Positions 18,409-27,572 of a stretch of 36,044 bases of DNA are shown here, one piece after another. The notes beneath the pieces are model-generated. The model searched no databases, had not been told where the DNA came from, and was given only the letters and a program-made list of their open reading frames with translations. Origin of the DNA: an uncultured Fidelibacterota bacterium (GTDB lineage Bacteria > Fidelibacterota > Fidelibacteria > Fidelibacterales > Fidelibacteraceae); NCBI GenBank assembly GCA_937862595.1, contig CALMFL010000310.1, positions 1 through 36,044 of the forward strand, written 5' to 3'. Made by a program: the position numbers and the translations under genes. How positions within the stretch are numbered: position 1 is the stretch's first letter; each line of letters begins with the position of its first letter.

Positions 18409-21400
18409 ATGACAGAAATGAACAATAAAATTGTTTCACGTGAAACATCCGATATCGGGGAAATTCTGTGTCTCTTTCGGGAGGACCCCGCATTTATGTC
18501 GGCCTTCTCTCTTTTGCGTCATCGTGAATCCCTGGTTCTGAATACTTCGAATCCTTCCTTTCTTCTTTTCTGGCTGCGGGTTGCGCGTGAAAAAGGTTAT
18601 CTTCCGGTCGTTTTGACCGGCACCGAACTTGAGGGGGAGTCCTTTTACGCGGATGCGCTTGCGTTCTTCCGGGATGAAAAGATCGCGTGGCTGCCTCTTT
18701 ATGATACCGGGGCTTCTCCCGGAGGCCGTTCGGGCATAGAAAATCACGTCAGCCGCTTCCTAGACGATCTTTACAGGGATAATCTCGAGCTTGTCATTTC
18801 TTCACGGCAGGTTTTCGGCTTCTCGGTTCCGGACCAAAAGGGCTTGCGCGAACACATGCTTCACCTGAGGGCCGGAGAACATGTATCTTTCTCCGGGCTG
18901 CCGCCCCGCCTGGCCGAGATGGGTTATCAGCGTGCGGATATTGTTGAATACTGCGGAGAATTCACGGTCCGGGGCGGGATCGTCGACATCTATCCCTATG
19001 GTGAAACGTACCCTCTTCGGCTGGAATTTTTCGGGGATACCCTGGAGTCGCTGCGGCGTTTTAACCCCAACGATCAGATCACCTTCGAATCCTGTGAAAA
19101 TGCGCAGGTGCGGCCGGCGTCATTTTCAGCCTTTTCCCGGTCGACCGTTGCGGACATCCTGCCGGCCAATACGCTTGTCATTTCCCTGGCGGACGATAAA
19201 CATCCGGATAACGAGCCGGCCTATGTTCCCGGCCTTGCTTTCAAACAGGTGGTCTTTAACGGAAGTGCCGTCGGTTCCGATGTCGTCCTGCCGGTCCTCG
19301 CCGCGGAGGTGCCGCGGGATGTGAACGACAGTTCCTGGTATGAAAACCTGCTTTCTCAGAAGAAACGCCTTTTTGTGTTTTCGGAACATGAGCTTGTTCG
19401 GGCTTCGTTGTTTGAAAAACTGGGGGATCACGCCGCCTACGTAAACGCCAATGTGCGCTTCGGATTTCACTATAAACCCCTTGATCTGATCTTGCTTTCG
19501 GGACGTCAGTTCTATCACAAGGAGCGCTATGCCAATCCGAACAGCCGGTTTATCCCCGAACAATCAACGCGTGTGGACTCGGTGGAATCGCTGCGGTACG
19601 GCGACGTGGTTGTTCATGTTGATTACGGGGTCGGCATATACCGCGGCATCGAAATGCTGGATTTCCGCGGGATCCGCCAGGAATCCATGGTGATCGAGTA
19701 CCAAAACCGGGATAAAGTGTTCGTTCCTATCCGGTTTATGAACAAGATCTTTCGCTACAGTTCGGATAACGCTTCTCACGTTGCCATTGATCAGATCGGC
19801 AGTTCGCGATGGGAACAGGCAAAAGCAACGACCCGCAAACACCTCCGGCAGGCTGCTTTCGACCTGATCTCCCTCTATCGCGACCGCAAACAGCTTCCGG
19901 GTATTTCATTTGAAAAAGATACGCCGGACTTGCTTCGCCTTGAAGCCTCGTTTCCTTATGAAGAGACGCGTGATCAGCGCATTGCGATCAATGAAATAAC
20001 CGCCGATATGGAGAAACCGGGCATTATGGACCGCCTGATCTGCGGCGATGTCGGTTTCGGAAAAACCGAGGTCGCTATCCGTGCGGCGTTCAAAGCGGTG
20101 TACTCCGGAAAGCAGGTCGCCGTTCTTGTCCCGACAACGGTTTTGTGTTTTCAGCATTACGAATCCTTTCGTGAACGGTTGTCCTCTTTCGGTATCCGGG
20201 TCGATCACGTCAACCGTTTTGTTTCGGGCGCCCGGCTGGTCAAGCTGATGCACGATCTTGCCGCAGGTGCGATCGACGTCCTTGTCGGCACCCATAAAAT
20301 ATTATCTAACACGATGTTATTTAAGGACTTGGGTTTACTTGTGATAGATGAAGAGCATCGTTTCGGGGTCAACCATAAAGAGAAGATCCAAAACATGAAA
20401 CGCCGCGTGGACGTGATCACGCTGACCGCAACGCCGATCCCTAGGACGCTTCAGCTTGCGCTGGCGGGATTGCGGGATATCACCAAGATCGACACGCCGC
20501 CCAAAGAGCGTCTTCCCATATCCACGAAGATCATTTACTGGAAGGATGAAGATATCCGGATTGCCATTGGCCGTGAACTCGAACGCAACGGGCAGGTTTT
20601 CATACTGAACAACAATATTTCAGAACTGCCGGTGATGCGGGATAAAATAGCCGCTCTTTTCCCGGGCAGTACGGTCCGCTATGCACACGGCAAAATGCAC
20701 GGACCGGAACTTGAAAAAACCTTGCTTGATTTTCATCATCACCGTTTTGACATTCTCATTTCGACGACCATCATTGAATCCGGCATTGACGTACCCAATG
20801 CGAATACGCTGATCGTGCTGAATGCCCACACCTTTGGTCTTTCCCAATTGTATCAGATCCGCGGGCGTGTCGGACGGTCGTATAAAAAGGCTTTCGCCTA
20901 TCTTGTGATCCCGCGCGGAAAACATGTCAATCCGGTCGCCATGAAGCGTCTGCAGACACTTGAATATTACACCGACCTGGGGTCGGGATACCAGATCGCC
21001 ATGCGCGATCTTGAGATCCGGGGTGCCGGCTCGCTGTTCGGCGTTGAACAAAGCGGTCATATCAATCGTTTTGGATTTGCCTATTATAATCGGATGTTCT
21101 CGGAAGAGGTGGCGGCCGTCAAATCCGGAAAGCAAACATCCCTCCCGGCGGGGGCCGAGAGTCCGGATATTCAGCTGTCGCATCCCGCCTATCTTCCCGA
21201 AACATATATTGACAATAAAGATATCCGCATTGCGTTTTACCGCGAACTGAGCGACGCGCTCAACGACCCCGGTGAGCGTAAAAAAAGCCTGCAGCGCATT
21301 GAACATCTTGAGGTTGCCTGCCGGGATCGTTTCGGCCCGCTTCCGCCCGAAGCCGAAAACCTGTTTCACGACGCACGGCTGGCTCACTGGCTCTCGGCGT

Positions 21401-21612
21401 ATCATGTTGACACGCTAAGCCTTATAAAGGACGCGGTGCTCATGACGTTCAGCGCAAGCCTTCCCCCCGAAGAGATCCGAAACGCCGCCGGGCGGCTTTT
21501 ATATCTCATGAATGAACATAAGATCGCTATTTCCTTCATTTCAAAGCAGCAGCTTGTTGCACGGGTGGACCCTTGTTTTCTTGCCGCGTTTAAAGCGGGA
21601 ACATTTCATTAA
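18409..21612 (+). CDS. mfd: Transcription-repair coupling factor
   Basis: 1067 aa; UvrB-interaction-like N-terminus, HVDYGVGIYRGIEML (RID), GDVGFGKTEVAIRAAFKAV, VIDEEHRFGVNHKEKI, TATPIPRTLQLALAGLRD, QIRGRVGRS; start may be 18409 or 18418. Confidence 0.97.
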   Translation: MTEMNNKIVSRETSDIGEILCLFREDPAFMSAFSLLRHRESLVLNTSNPSFLLFWLRVAREKGYLPVVLTGTELEGESFYADALAFFRDEKIAWLPLYDTGASPGGRSGIENHVSRFLDDLYRDNLELVISSRQVFGFSVPDQKGLREHMLHLRAGEHVSFSGLPPRLAEMGYQRADIVEYCGEFTVRGGIVDIYPYGETYPLRLEFFGDTLESLRRFNPNDQITFESCENAQVRPASFSAFSRSTVADILPANTLVISLADDKHPDNEPAYVPGLAFKQVVFNGSAVGSDVVLPVLAAEVPRDVNDSSWYENLLSQKKRLFVFSEHELVRASLFEKLGDHAAYVNANVRFGFHYKPLDLILLSGRQFYHKERYANPNSRFIPEQSTRVDSVESLRYGDVVVHVDYGVGIYRGIEMLDFRGIRQESMVIEYQNRDKVFVPIRFMNKIFRYSSDNASHVAIDQIGSSRWEQAKATTRKHLRQAAFDLISLYRDRKQLPGISFEKDTPDLLRLEASFPYEETRDQRIAINEITADMEKPGIMDRLICGDVGFGKTEVAIRAAFKAVYSGKQVAVLVPTTVLCFQHYESFRERLSSFGIRVDHVNRFVSGARLVKLMHDLAAGAIDVLVGTHKILSNTMLFKDLGLLVIDEEHRFGVNHKEKIQNMKRRVDVITLTATPIPRTLQLALAGLRDITKIDTPPKERLPISTKIIYWKDEDIRIAIGRELERNGQVFILNNNISELPVMRDKIAALFPGSTVRYAHGKMHGPELEKTLLDFHHHRFDILISTTIIESGIDVPNANTLIVLNAHTFGLSQLYQIRGRVGRSYKKAFAYLVIPRGKHVNPVAMKRLQTLEYYTDLGSGYQIAMRDLEIRGAGSLFGVEQSGHINRFGFAYYNRMFSEEVAAVKSGKQTSLPAGAESPDIQLSHPAYLPETYIDNKDIRIAFYRELSDALNDPGERKKSLQRIEHLEVACRDRFGPLPPEAENLFHDARLAHWLSAYHVDTLSLIKDAVLMTFSASLPPEEIRNAAGRLLYLMNEHKIAISFISKQQLVARVDPCFLAAFKAGTFH
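18432..18447. other. parS: parS centromere site 2 (TGTTTCACGTGAAACA), inside the mfd coding sequence
   Basis: Exact 16-bp parS core; encodes VSRET in codons 9-13 of mfd. Confidence 0.9.
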
Positions 21613-21696
21613 GCCGTCTCTTCCAAGGCTGTAAATTAAAAACATTTCATTTTGAGAGCCTGTGTGTTAAATTTCCATGAATAAAACGGAGTGTAT

Positions 21697-23382
21697 ATGA
21701 AGCGATCCTTCTTAATTCTTTTTTTTCTGGCCCTAACCTTATCGTCATGCACCTTTTTGTCCAAAGAGGACGTGGCGGCGATCGGCAAGCATAAGATCAG
21801 CCGGGGCGAGCTGTACCGGTTCATTCCCGAAGAAACGTTTAAGGCCCTGGGCCCGGATGAAAAGAAGCAGCAGGTGGACCTGATCTGCGACAGTTATCTT
21901 TCACGTCATTTTCTTGAGGATTCCGGAGATCTTGATTCGGGTGAAGTAAAATGGGAGATCGAGGTCTGGAAAACCCTCGAATATGCCAATCGGGCATATC
22001 AGCACCTGGTGATCAATAAAATTTTAACGCCGGAAGCCGAACGCGACTTGTACGATCGTCTAAAATATGAGATCAACGTCAGCCATCTTCTGATCGGTTT
22101 CAATAATTCCCGGAGTCTGAACGCACGAACGCGCGAAGAGGCCGCGGCGCTTGCGGCCGAGATAAAAGAAAAGATCACCGGCGATAATTTTGAAGAACTG
22201 GTTTCTCTTTATTCCGACGACGCCAGCAAGGCAGAGAACAGAGGGCATCTTGGATGGGGCGGAAGCGGACATTGGGTCATTGATTTCGAAGACGCAGCGT
22301 ATTCTCTCCATCCCGGGGAGATCTCCGGTCCCGTTGAAACCGACTTCGGTTTTCATATTATCAGGATGAACGAGCGCCGCGAGATCCCCGTTGATCCTTT
22401 TGAGACCCTTCAGAGCGAACTTCGCGAGATCGCTTTCAATAAATGGCGCCTTCGTTTTATGCTCCGTGAAAATGCCGTATTCGACTCGCTGGTTATGACG
22501 AATCCCATCGTCTATGACGATTCCATGCTGGTGCGCTTTATGGATCGTTTTTCGCGCCTTTCTGTCAATGTCTTCTATTCGGAGCAATTTACCGCCTTTG
22601 ACATTCTGGACATATTCGAGGACACGCTCACGGTGGGCCGGATCGGCGATACGCCGATCGACAAAGCCTGGATCTACCGGTATTTGAAAGTGCTGAACCT
22701 TCAGATGCCGCCGCGCTTTACCGATATCGCCTCCTTTAAGAGTTTTGTTGAGCATAACAAATTAGGCGATTACCTGAACAAGGCCGCTAAAAACCTTGGT
22801 GTTGAACGGTCGAAAGATTATATCCATACCTACAATGTCTATCTTGCGAAAAAATCCTCTTCGCTTTTTGACAAGCTTTATGTTTTCGATGCTATGAACC
22901 CCGATAGCCGGCAGCTGGGAGAGTTCTACGAACAAAATAAAGAACGGCTTTATCTTAACGAAGCGACAGTCCAGGTCCGCGAGGTCTTGCTGGGCGACTC
23001 TCTGTTTGCCGAAGAGATCCTTTCGCGCGCCCGTGCCGGAGAAAGTATGGCCGACCTTGCCGCCGCATACAGTGTCCGCAACATCGGCAAAAACAAACAG
23101 GGACTGATACCGCCCGTAAAACGACATCAATACGGTGAAATGGGGCTGGCCGCCTTCAATATGAAAGACGGGGAAATTGCCGGTCCTTTCCGCATTGGAA
23201 AGCATTTTTCGGTTATTCAGCGCATCAACAGGATACCCGAAAGCGTCAAATCGAAACAAGAGGTCCAATACCGCCTCTTAACGGATTTCCGTCGTGAACA
23301 TTCGGCGGAAAAACGTGCCGAACAACGGGAAATGCTTCGAAAAAAATATCGCGTGAGGATAAATCCATTATACATAAAATAA
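21697..23382 (+). CDS. Parvulin-type peptidyl-prolyl isomerase lipoprotein (one clear and one degenerate PpiC-like region)
   Basis: Lipoprotein signal MKRSFLILFFLALTLSSC; INVSHLLIGFNN...GHLGWGGSGHWVIDFEDAAYSLHPGEISGPVETDFGFHIIRMNERR. The ORF-track start at 21691 is GTG; ATG 21697 preferred. Confidence 0.87.
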   Translation: MKRSFLILFFLALTLSSCTFLSKEDVAAIGKHKISRGELYRFIPEETFKALGPDEKKQQVDLICDSYLSRHFLEDSGDLDSGEVKWEIEVWKTLEYANRAYQHLVINKILTPEAERDLYDRLKYEINVSHLLIGFNNSRSLNARTREEAAALAAEIKEKITGDNFEELVSLYSDDASKAENRGHLGWGGSGHWVIDFEDAAYSLHPGEISGPVETDFGFHIIRMNERREIPVDPFETLQSELREIAFNKWRLRFMLRENAVFDSLVMTNPIVYDDSMLVRFMDRFSRLSVNVFYSEQFTAFDILDIFEDTLTVGRIGDTPIDKAWIYRYLKVLNLQMPPRFTDIASFKSFVEHNKLGDYLNKAAKNLGVERSKDYIHTYNVYLAKKSSSLFDKLYVFDAMNPDSRQLGEFYEQNKERLYLNEATVQVREVLLGDSLFAEEILSRARAGESMADLAAAYSVRNIGKNKQGLIPPVKRHQYGEMGLAAFNMKDGEIAGPFRIGKHFSVIQRINRIPESVKSKQEVQYRLLTDFRREHSAEKRAEQREMLRKKYRVRINPLYIK

Positions 23383-24143
23383 AATATCTCTTCCTTTTCC
23401 TCTCGGCCATGATCTTCATTGCCGCCTGCGGCCGCGTTGTCTTTTCGGCAGATCCCTGCGTTGCGCGTGTCAATTTCCACGTTCTTCGTCTTTCCGCTAT
23501 CCGTTCGTCCCTCGGTCCGGACGCCACTGCCGAAGAACAAAAGCGCTTCGCCGAACAGTGGGCCGACCAGAAGGTCCTTTACCTGAATGCAAAAAAACAT
23601 TTTCGTCTCGATTCCGGAATGCGGGAACAGCTCCGCAGCTATAAGGAGGACTTGCTGATCGCACGTTACAACGACGCGTTTGTGCGTCAGAAAATATTCA
23701 TTAGTGAAAATGACGTGCTGAACTATTATCAGAAACACCGCGGTGAATTCACGGCGGACCGGCGCGCCGTTTTTGCGCAGGTGTATACCTGCGCTGATCC
23801 TGAAACCGCACATGATATTTTGAATGCCTTAAAAAAAGAAAGCCGCGGCGCGGTTCAGCCGGATTTGCGGCTGTTGCGGGAAGGGGAATGTGTTGAAAAC
23901 ATCGACGTGGCGCTCTTCGCCAAAAACAACCCTTCTCTCGTCGGACCCATCCATTCCGGGGGTATCTATTATGTTATCTCTGTGCTTGAACGCTATGAGC
24001 GCAATTCAACGTTTCGCGTGGAACATGTTCGAGAGGATATCATACAAAGGCTGCACATTGAGGAATACATAAAAACCTCGCAACAAAAATTAAAAGACCT
24101 AAAGGAACGCTTTAATGTCAAAATTTTCGAAATTCCTGCTTAG
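23367..24143 (+). CDS. SurA/parvulin-associated lipoprotein; probable non-AUG (ATT) start
   Basis: Track ORF begins at ATG 23409 inside the signal peptide. Extending in frame to ATT 23367 gives (M)IHKIKYLFLFLSAMIFIAAC, a complete lipoprotein signal, with GAGG at 23355-23358. SurA-N-like helical region follows. Confidence 0.65.
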   Translation: MIHKIKYLFLFLSAMIFIAACGRVVFSADPCVARVNFHVLRLSAIRSSLGPDATAEEQKRFAEQWADQKVLYLNAKKHFRLDSGMREQLRSYKEDLLIARYNDAFVRQKIFISENDVLNYYQKHRGEFTADRRAVFAQVYTCADPETAHDILNALKKESRGAVQPDLRLLREGECVENIDVALFAKNNPSLVGPIHSGGIYYVISVLERYERNSTFRVEHVREDIIQRLHIEEYIKTSQQKLKDLKERFNVKIFEIPA

Positions 24144-25401
24144 CGCAGCCTTGCTGACGCTTGCTACACTGCTTCCCGCACAGCAGATGATCGACGGAAT
24201 TGCCGCGATCGTGGGTGAAGATATTATCCTGTATTCCGAAATGAACCAGTATGCCTTTGAGATCGCACAGCAGAACGGGCTGGACATACTCAAGAACGAG
24301 CGGGCGTTCGCGGAAATCCAGAAGCAGGCTTTGCGTTCCATTATTGACTCAAAGATCCTGCTGCTTCAGGCGGAAGCCGATTCGATCGAGATCAACGAGC
24401 GTAACGTCCAGGCGACGCTGGAACAGCAGATCCTGCAGTATGTGCAAATGGCCGGCTCGGAAGAGACCCTTGAAATGTATTTTGACATGCCGATGAAAAA
24501 GATCCGGGAATTGCTGTATGAGCGCATTAAAAGCTCCATGATATCCCAGCAGCTTCAAAGCGAGAAATTCGCCAAAATTAAAATATCCCGCCCCGAAGTG
24601 GTCGATTTTTTTGAGTCACACCGTGATTCGCTGCCCGACCTTCCCGAGCGAATTGATGTGGACCATATTCTCATAACCGAAAAGCCCTCGCCCGAATCGC
24701 GGAAGAAAACCCTGGACGTGCTTTTTCAGATACGGGACGATATTGTTTCCGGCAAGATCGCGTTTGAAGATGCCGCCCGCGAATATTCTCAGGATCCCGG
24801 TTCCGCCGAAGAGGGCGGAGATCTTGGATTTGTATCCAAAGGAACCTTTGTTCCTGAGTTTGAAAAGACCGCCTTCGGCTTGAGCGCCGGGGAAATATCC
24901 GAGCCGGTGGAAACACAATTCGGTTTTCATCTTATCCAACTGTTGGAAAAGCGCGGGGAGCTCATTCACACCCGACATATTCTGATCCCCATCACCACCT
25001 CCGAAGCAGACAATCAATATGTTATAAACATGTTATCCACAATTCGCGACAGCCTCCTTTCCGGGGGTGATTTTACGGTATTTGCCCGCAAATACAGCGA
25101 GGATCCGGACGTTTCGGCCAACGGCGGGCATCTGGGTGTGTTTGCGCTTGACAATCTTCAGATCCCGGAATTCGGCGACGTTGCAAAAACACTTATGCCC
25201 GGAGAAATTTCCGAGCCTTTTCTTTCTCCCTATGGATTTCATATCTTGAAATTAAACAAGTATTTACCTTCGGAAAAAATAACCCTTAAAAGCCATTATC
25301 CCACTCTTGAAAATATGGCGCTTAATCAAAAACAATCCGCTTTTTGGGATTCCTGGATGGATAAACTTTACGGAACATACTATGTGGAGATCAAATTCTG
25401 A
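24115..25401 (+). CDS. SurA-like periplasmic peptidyl-prolyl isomerase with two PpiC domains
   Basis: Signal peptide MSKFSKFLLSAALLTLATLLPAQQ; MIDGIAAIVGEDIILYSEM typical of SurA; DVDHILI...GGDLGFVSKGTFVPEFEKTAFGLSAGEISEPVETQFGFHLIQLLEKR and HTRHILI...GGHLGVF...PYGFHILKLNKY. Confidence 0.9.
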   Translation: MSKFSKFLLSAALLTLATLLPAQQMIDGIAAIVGEDIILYSEMNQYAFEIAQQNGLDILKNERAFAEIQKQALRSIIDSKILLLQAEADSIEINERNVQATLEQQILQYVQMAGSEETLEMYFDMPMKKIRELLYERIKSSMISQQLQSEKFAKIKISRPEVVDFFESHRDSLPDLPERIDVDHILITEKPSPESRKKTLDVLFQIRDDIVSGKIAFEDAAREYSQDPGSAEEGGDLGFVSKGTFVPEFEKTAFGLSAGEISEPVETQFGFHLIQLLEKRGELIHTRHILIPITTSEADNQYVINMLSTIRDSLLSGGDFTVFARKYSEDPDVSANGGHLGVFALDNLQIPEFGDVAKTLMPGEISEPFLSPYGFHILKLNKYLPSEKITLKSHYPTLENMALNQKQSAFWDSWMDKLYGTYYVEIKF

Positions 25402-25461
25402 ATAATGAACAATGTTTACGCCTTACCGCGTGCGCTGTTGTTTCTCCGTTCTTTCGTTATG

Positions 25462-25491
25462 TTATCCACATTTTCCACAATGTTTTCCACT
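25462..25491 (+). other. Tandem DnaA-box array within a candidate oriC (25402-25636)
   Basis: TTATCCACA (25462-25470, perfect), TTTTCCACA (25471-25479, 1 mismatch), TTTTCCACT (25483-25491, 2 mismatches), all same orientation, followed by AT-rich DNA up to dnaN. Confidence 0.6.
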
Positions 25492-25636
25492 TTATAAAAC
25501 AATCACAAATTACTTGTTTTAAGGGGGATTCGTGAGTTGTTCACGAAATTCACATGATTAAGAATTTTATTATGTGTTTTAAAGAAAAAGATATTAAATT
25601 AGTTACCGTAAATATTATTATTCTCAGAGGTGATAA

Positions 25637-26749
25637 ATGAAGTTTACCGTTTCAAAAGAAAAATTTTTTCATGTGTTGCAAAAGGTCTCCAACGTAACGC
25701 CGATACGTTCGACTTTACCCATACTCAGTTGCATTCTTTTTACCGTAAAAGATAACATTCTAAAAATGCGGTCTACCGATCTTGAGATCACCATGACGGC
25801 AAGCTGTCAGGTGAAAATGGAAGAAGAGGGGGCGATTGCCATTCCAAGCAAGATCATCAAGGAAATCACCGGCGAACTTCCCGATACCGACTTGTATTTT
25901 CATATTGAAGACGAACAGGTCATCATTACAACCGGCGTGGGCGGGGAATATAAGATCATGGGTTATCCCGCCATGGAATTTCCGACAGAACCGGTGGTTG
26001 ACGACAGTAAAATGGTTACCCTGCAGGCAGATAAATTTAAACGCATCGTTGATAAAACCGGTTTTGCCGTAAGCCGGGATGAAATGAAGGTTGCGCTGAA
26101 CGGTGTTCTTTTTCAATTTCTAAGCGCAGAATTACGTGCGGTTTCAACCGACGGACACCGCCTGGTGAAATATACCTTGAAAGAATTTCAGGGAGCCGAG
26201 GATATTAAAGACATTATTGTCCCCCCGAAATTTTTGAATTTATGCGTCGCCAGCATGCGAAACGTGGATTTTGTGACCCTGCGCATCGGAGCCAACCATG
26301 TCATGCTGGAGCTTGAGGACACCACGATCTATTCGCGCATTATCGAAGAAAGATTTCCGGACTATGAAAGCGTTATTCCGGCCGAGAACGACAAAAAGAT
26401 CCGTGTGAACATTGACGATCTGATGTCCGTCGTTAAGCGCGTCGGTATTTTCGCAAGCAAGAACACCCGGCAGATATCCTTGTCTTTTTCACAGAACAGC
26501 GCACTGATCAAAGCGGAAGACATTGAAACCGCTTCGACCGCAAAAGAAAGCATCGAGCTGGAATATCAGGGAGATAATTTTGTCATCGGATACAATTCGG
26601 ATTACCTTCGTGAAATGATCCGGCATATCGACGGCGACCGGGTGGAGATACATCTGAAAAATGCGTTGATGGCCGGACTTTTCTTCCCGACGGAACAGCT
26701 TCCCGATGAAGAAATCCTCTTCCTGCTGATGCCGATCCGCCTGATATAA
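25637..26749 (+). CDS. dnaN: DNA polymerase III subunit beta (sliding clamp)
   Basis: MKFTVSKEKFFHVLQKVSNVTPIRSTLPILSCILF, STDGHRLVKY, terminal LFLLMPIRL. Confidence 0.97.
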   Translation: MKFTVSKEKFFHVLQKVSNVTPIRSTLPILSCILFTVKDNILKMRSTDLEITMTASCQVKMEEEGAIAIPSKIIKEITGELPDTDLYFHIEDEQVIITTGVGGEYKIMGYPAMEFPTEPVVDDSKMVTLQADKFKRIVDKTGFAVSRDEMKVALNGVLFQFLSAELRAVSTDGHRLVKYTLKEFQGAEDIKDIIVPPKFLNLCVASMRNVDFVTLRIGANHVMLELEDTTIYSRIIEERFPDYESVIPAENDKKIRVNIDDLMSVVKRVGIFASKNTRQISLSFSQNSALIKAEDIETASTAKESIELEYQGDNFVIGYNSDYLREMIRHIDGDRVEIHLKNALMAGLFFPTEQLPDEEILFLLMPIRLI

Positions 26750-26774
26750 TTCATAAAAAACATTAGGGGTTGAA

Positions 26775-27458
26775 ATGAAACGTATCCTCATTGTGCTGAT
26801 ATTTGGACTTTTATTTTTCTCCTGCTCCTCGTTCGTGTATTATCCCAACGGTGCGAACGCGCCGCTTCTGACGGAGAAAGACGAAATGCAGCTTGCCCTG
26901 GGGATTAAGGGTTTTGGCGGCGATATCCGGTCGGCATACGCCCTCACAAACCATTTTGGGGTTCAGGCGAATTTGAACCTGTTGAATATTGCCAATACCG
27001 AACTCGGAACCGAATACCGGAACGGGAATTACTATGCGGAAGCGGCGGCCGGGTTTTTTACCCCGGTTCTGCCTTTTCTGGTGATCGAGGCGTATGCGGG
27101 CGGCGGCCTCGGGAGAACGTTCTCTCATAATCTGGATAACGGCTCAATGCGCACCACCGATTATGGAAAAATATATCTGCAGCAGGACATCGGACTCCGT
27201 ACGCGTTTTGTAGATTTCGGAATTGCCGTCCGGGAAGCCTTTGTTCACGCCTATATGACCAAACGAGACGGCGTTGATCAAAATGTGGACGAAATGGATA
27301 TTTTTATTGAACCTATCCTGTTCCTGTCGGTCGGTCCGGAAAAATTCAAGATCAACGCGCAGGCGGGCATTTCCGACGGCATGCTCTCCTGGATCAACAG
27401 CTACGCCCCGTTTATCTTTTCGCTGGGCGTCGAATCCAGGTTTTCGCTAAAAAAATAA
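26775..27458 (+). CDS. Small lipoprotein, possibly outer-membrane beta-barrel-like, uncharacterised
   Basis: Lipoprotein signal MKRILIVLIFGLLFFSC; alternating beta-like glycine/aromatic pattern, between dnaN and recF. Confidence 0.65.
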   Translation: MKRILIVLIFGLLFFSCSSFVYYPNGANAPLLTEKDEMQLALGIKGFGGDIRSAYALTNHFGVQANLNLLNIANTELGTEYRNGNYYAEAAAGFFTPVLPFLVIEAYAGGGLGRTFSHNLDNGSMRTTDYGKIYLQQDIGLRTRFVDFGIAVREAFVHAYMTKRDGVDQNVDEMDIFIEPILFLSVGPEKFKINAQAGISDGMLSWINSYAPFIFSLGVESRFSLKK

Positions 27459-27572
27459 TCACGCCGGGTTAATATTTCCGCACCCCTCCCCGTTTCCGCA
27501 GTTGGTTTTCTTTAAATTAACGCGTATTTTTATTGCCGGGAATTCTTATAATCGCATAACGGGCAAACAGGC

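Noticed and set aside
24008-24023. parS-like sequence CGTTTCGCGTGGAACA
   Set aside because: Three mismatches from the 16-bp core and inside coding sequence; compatible with chance.
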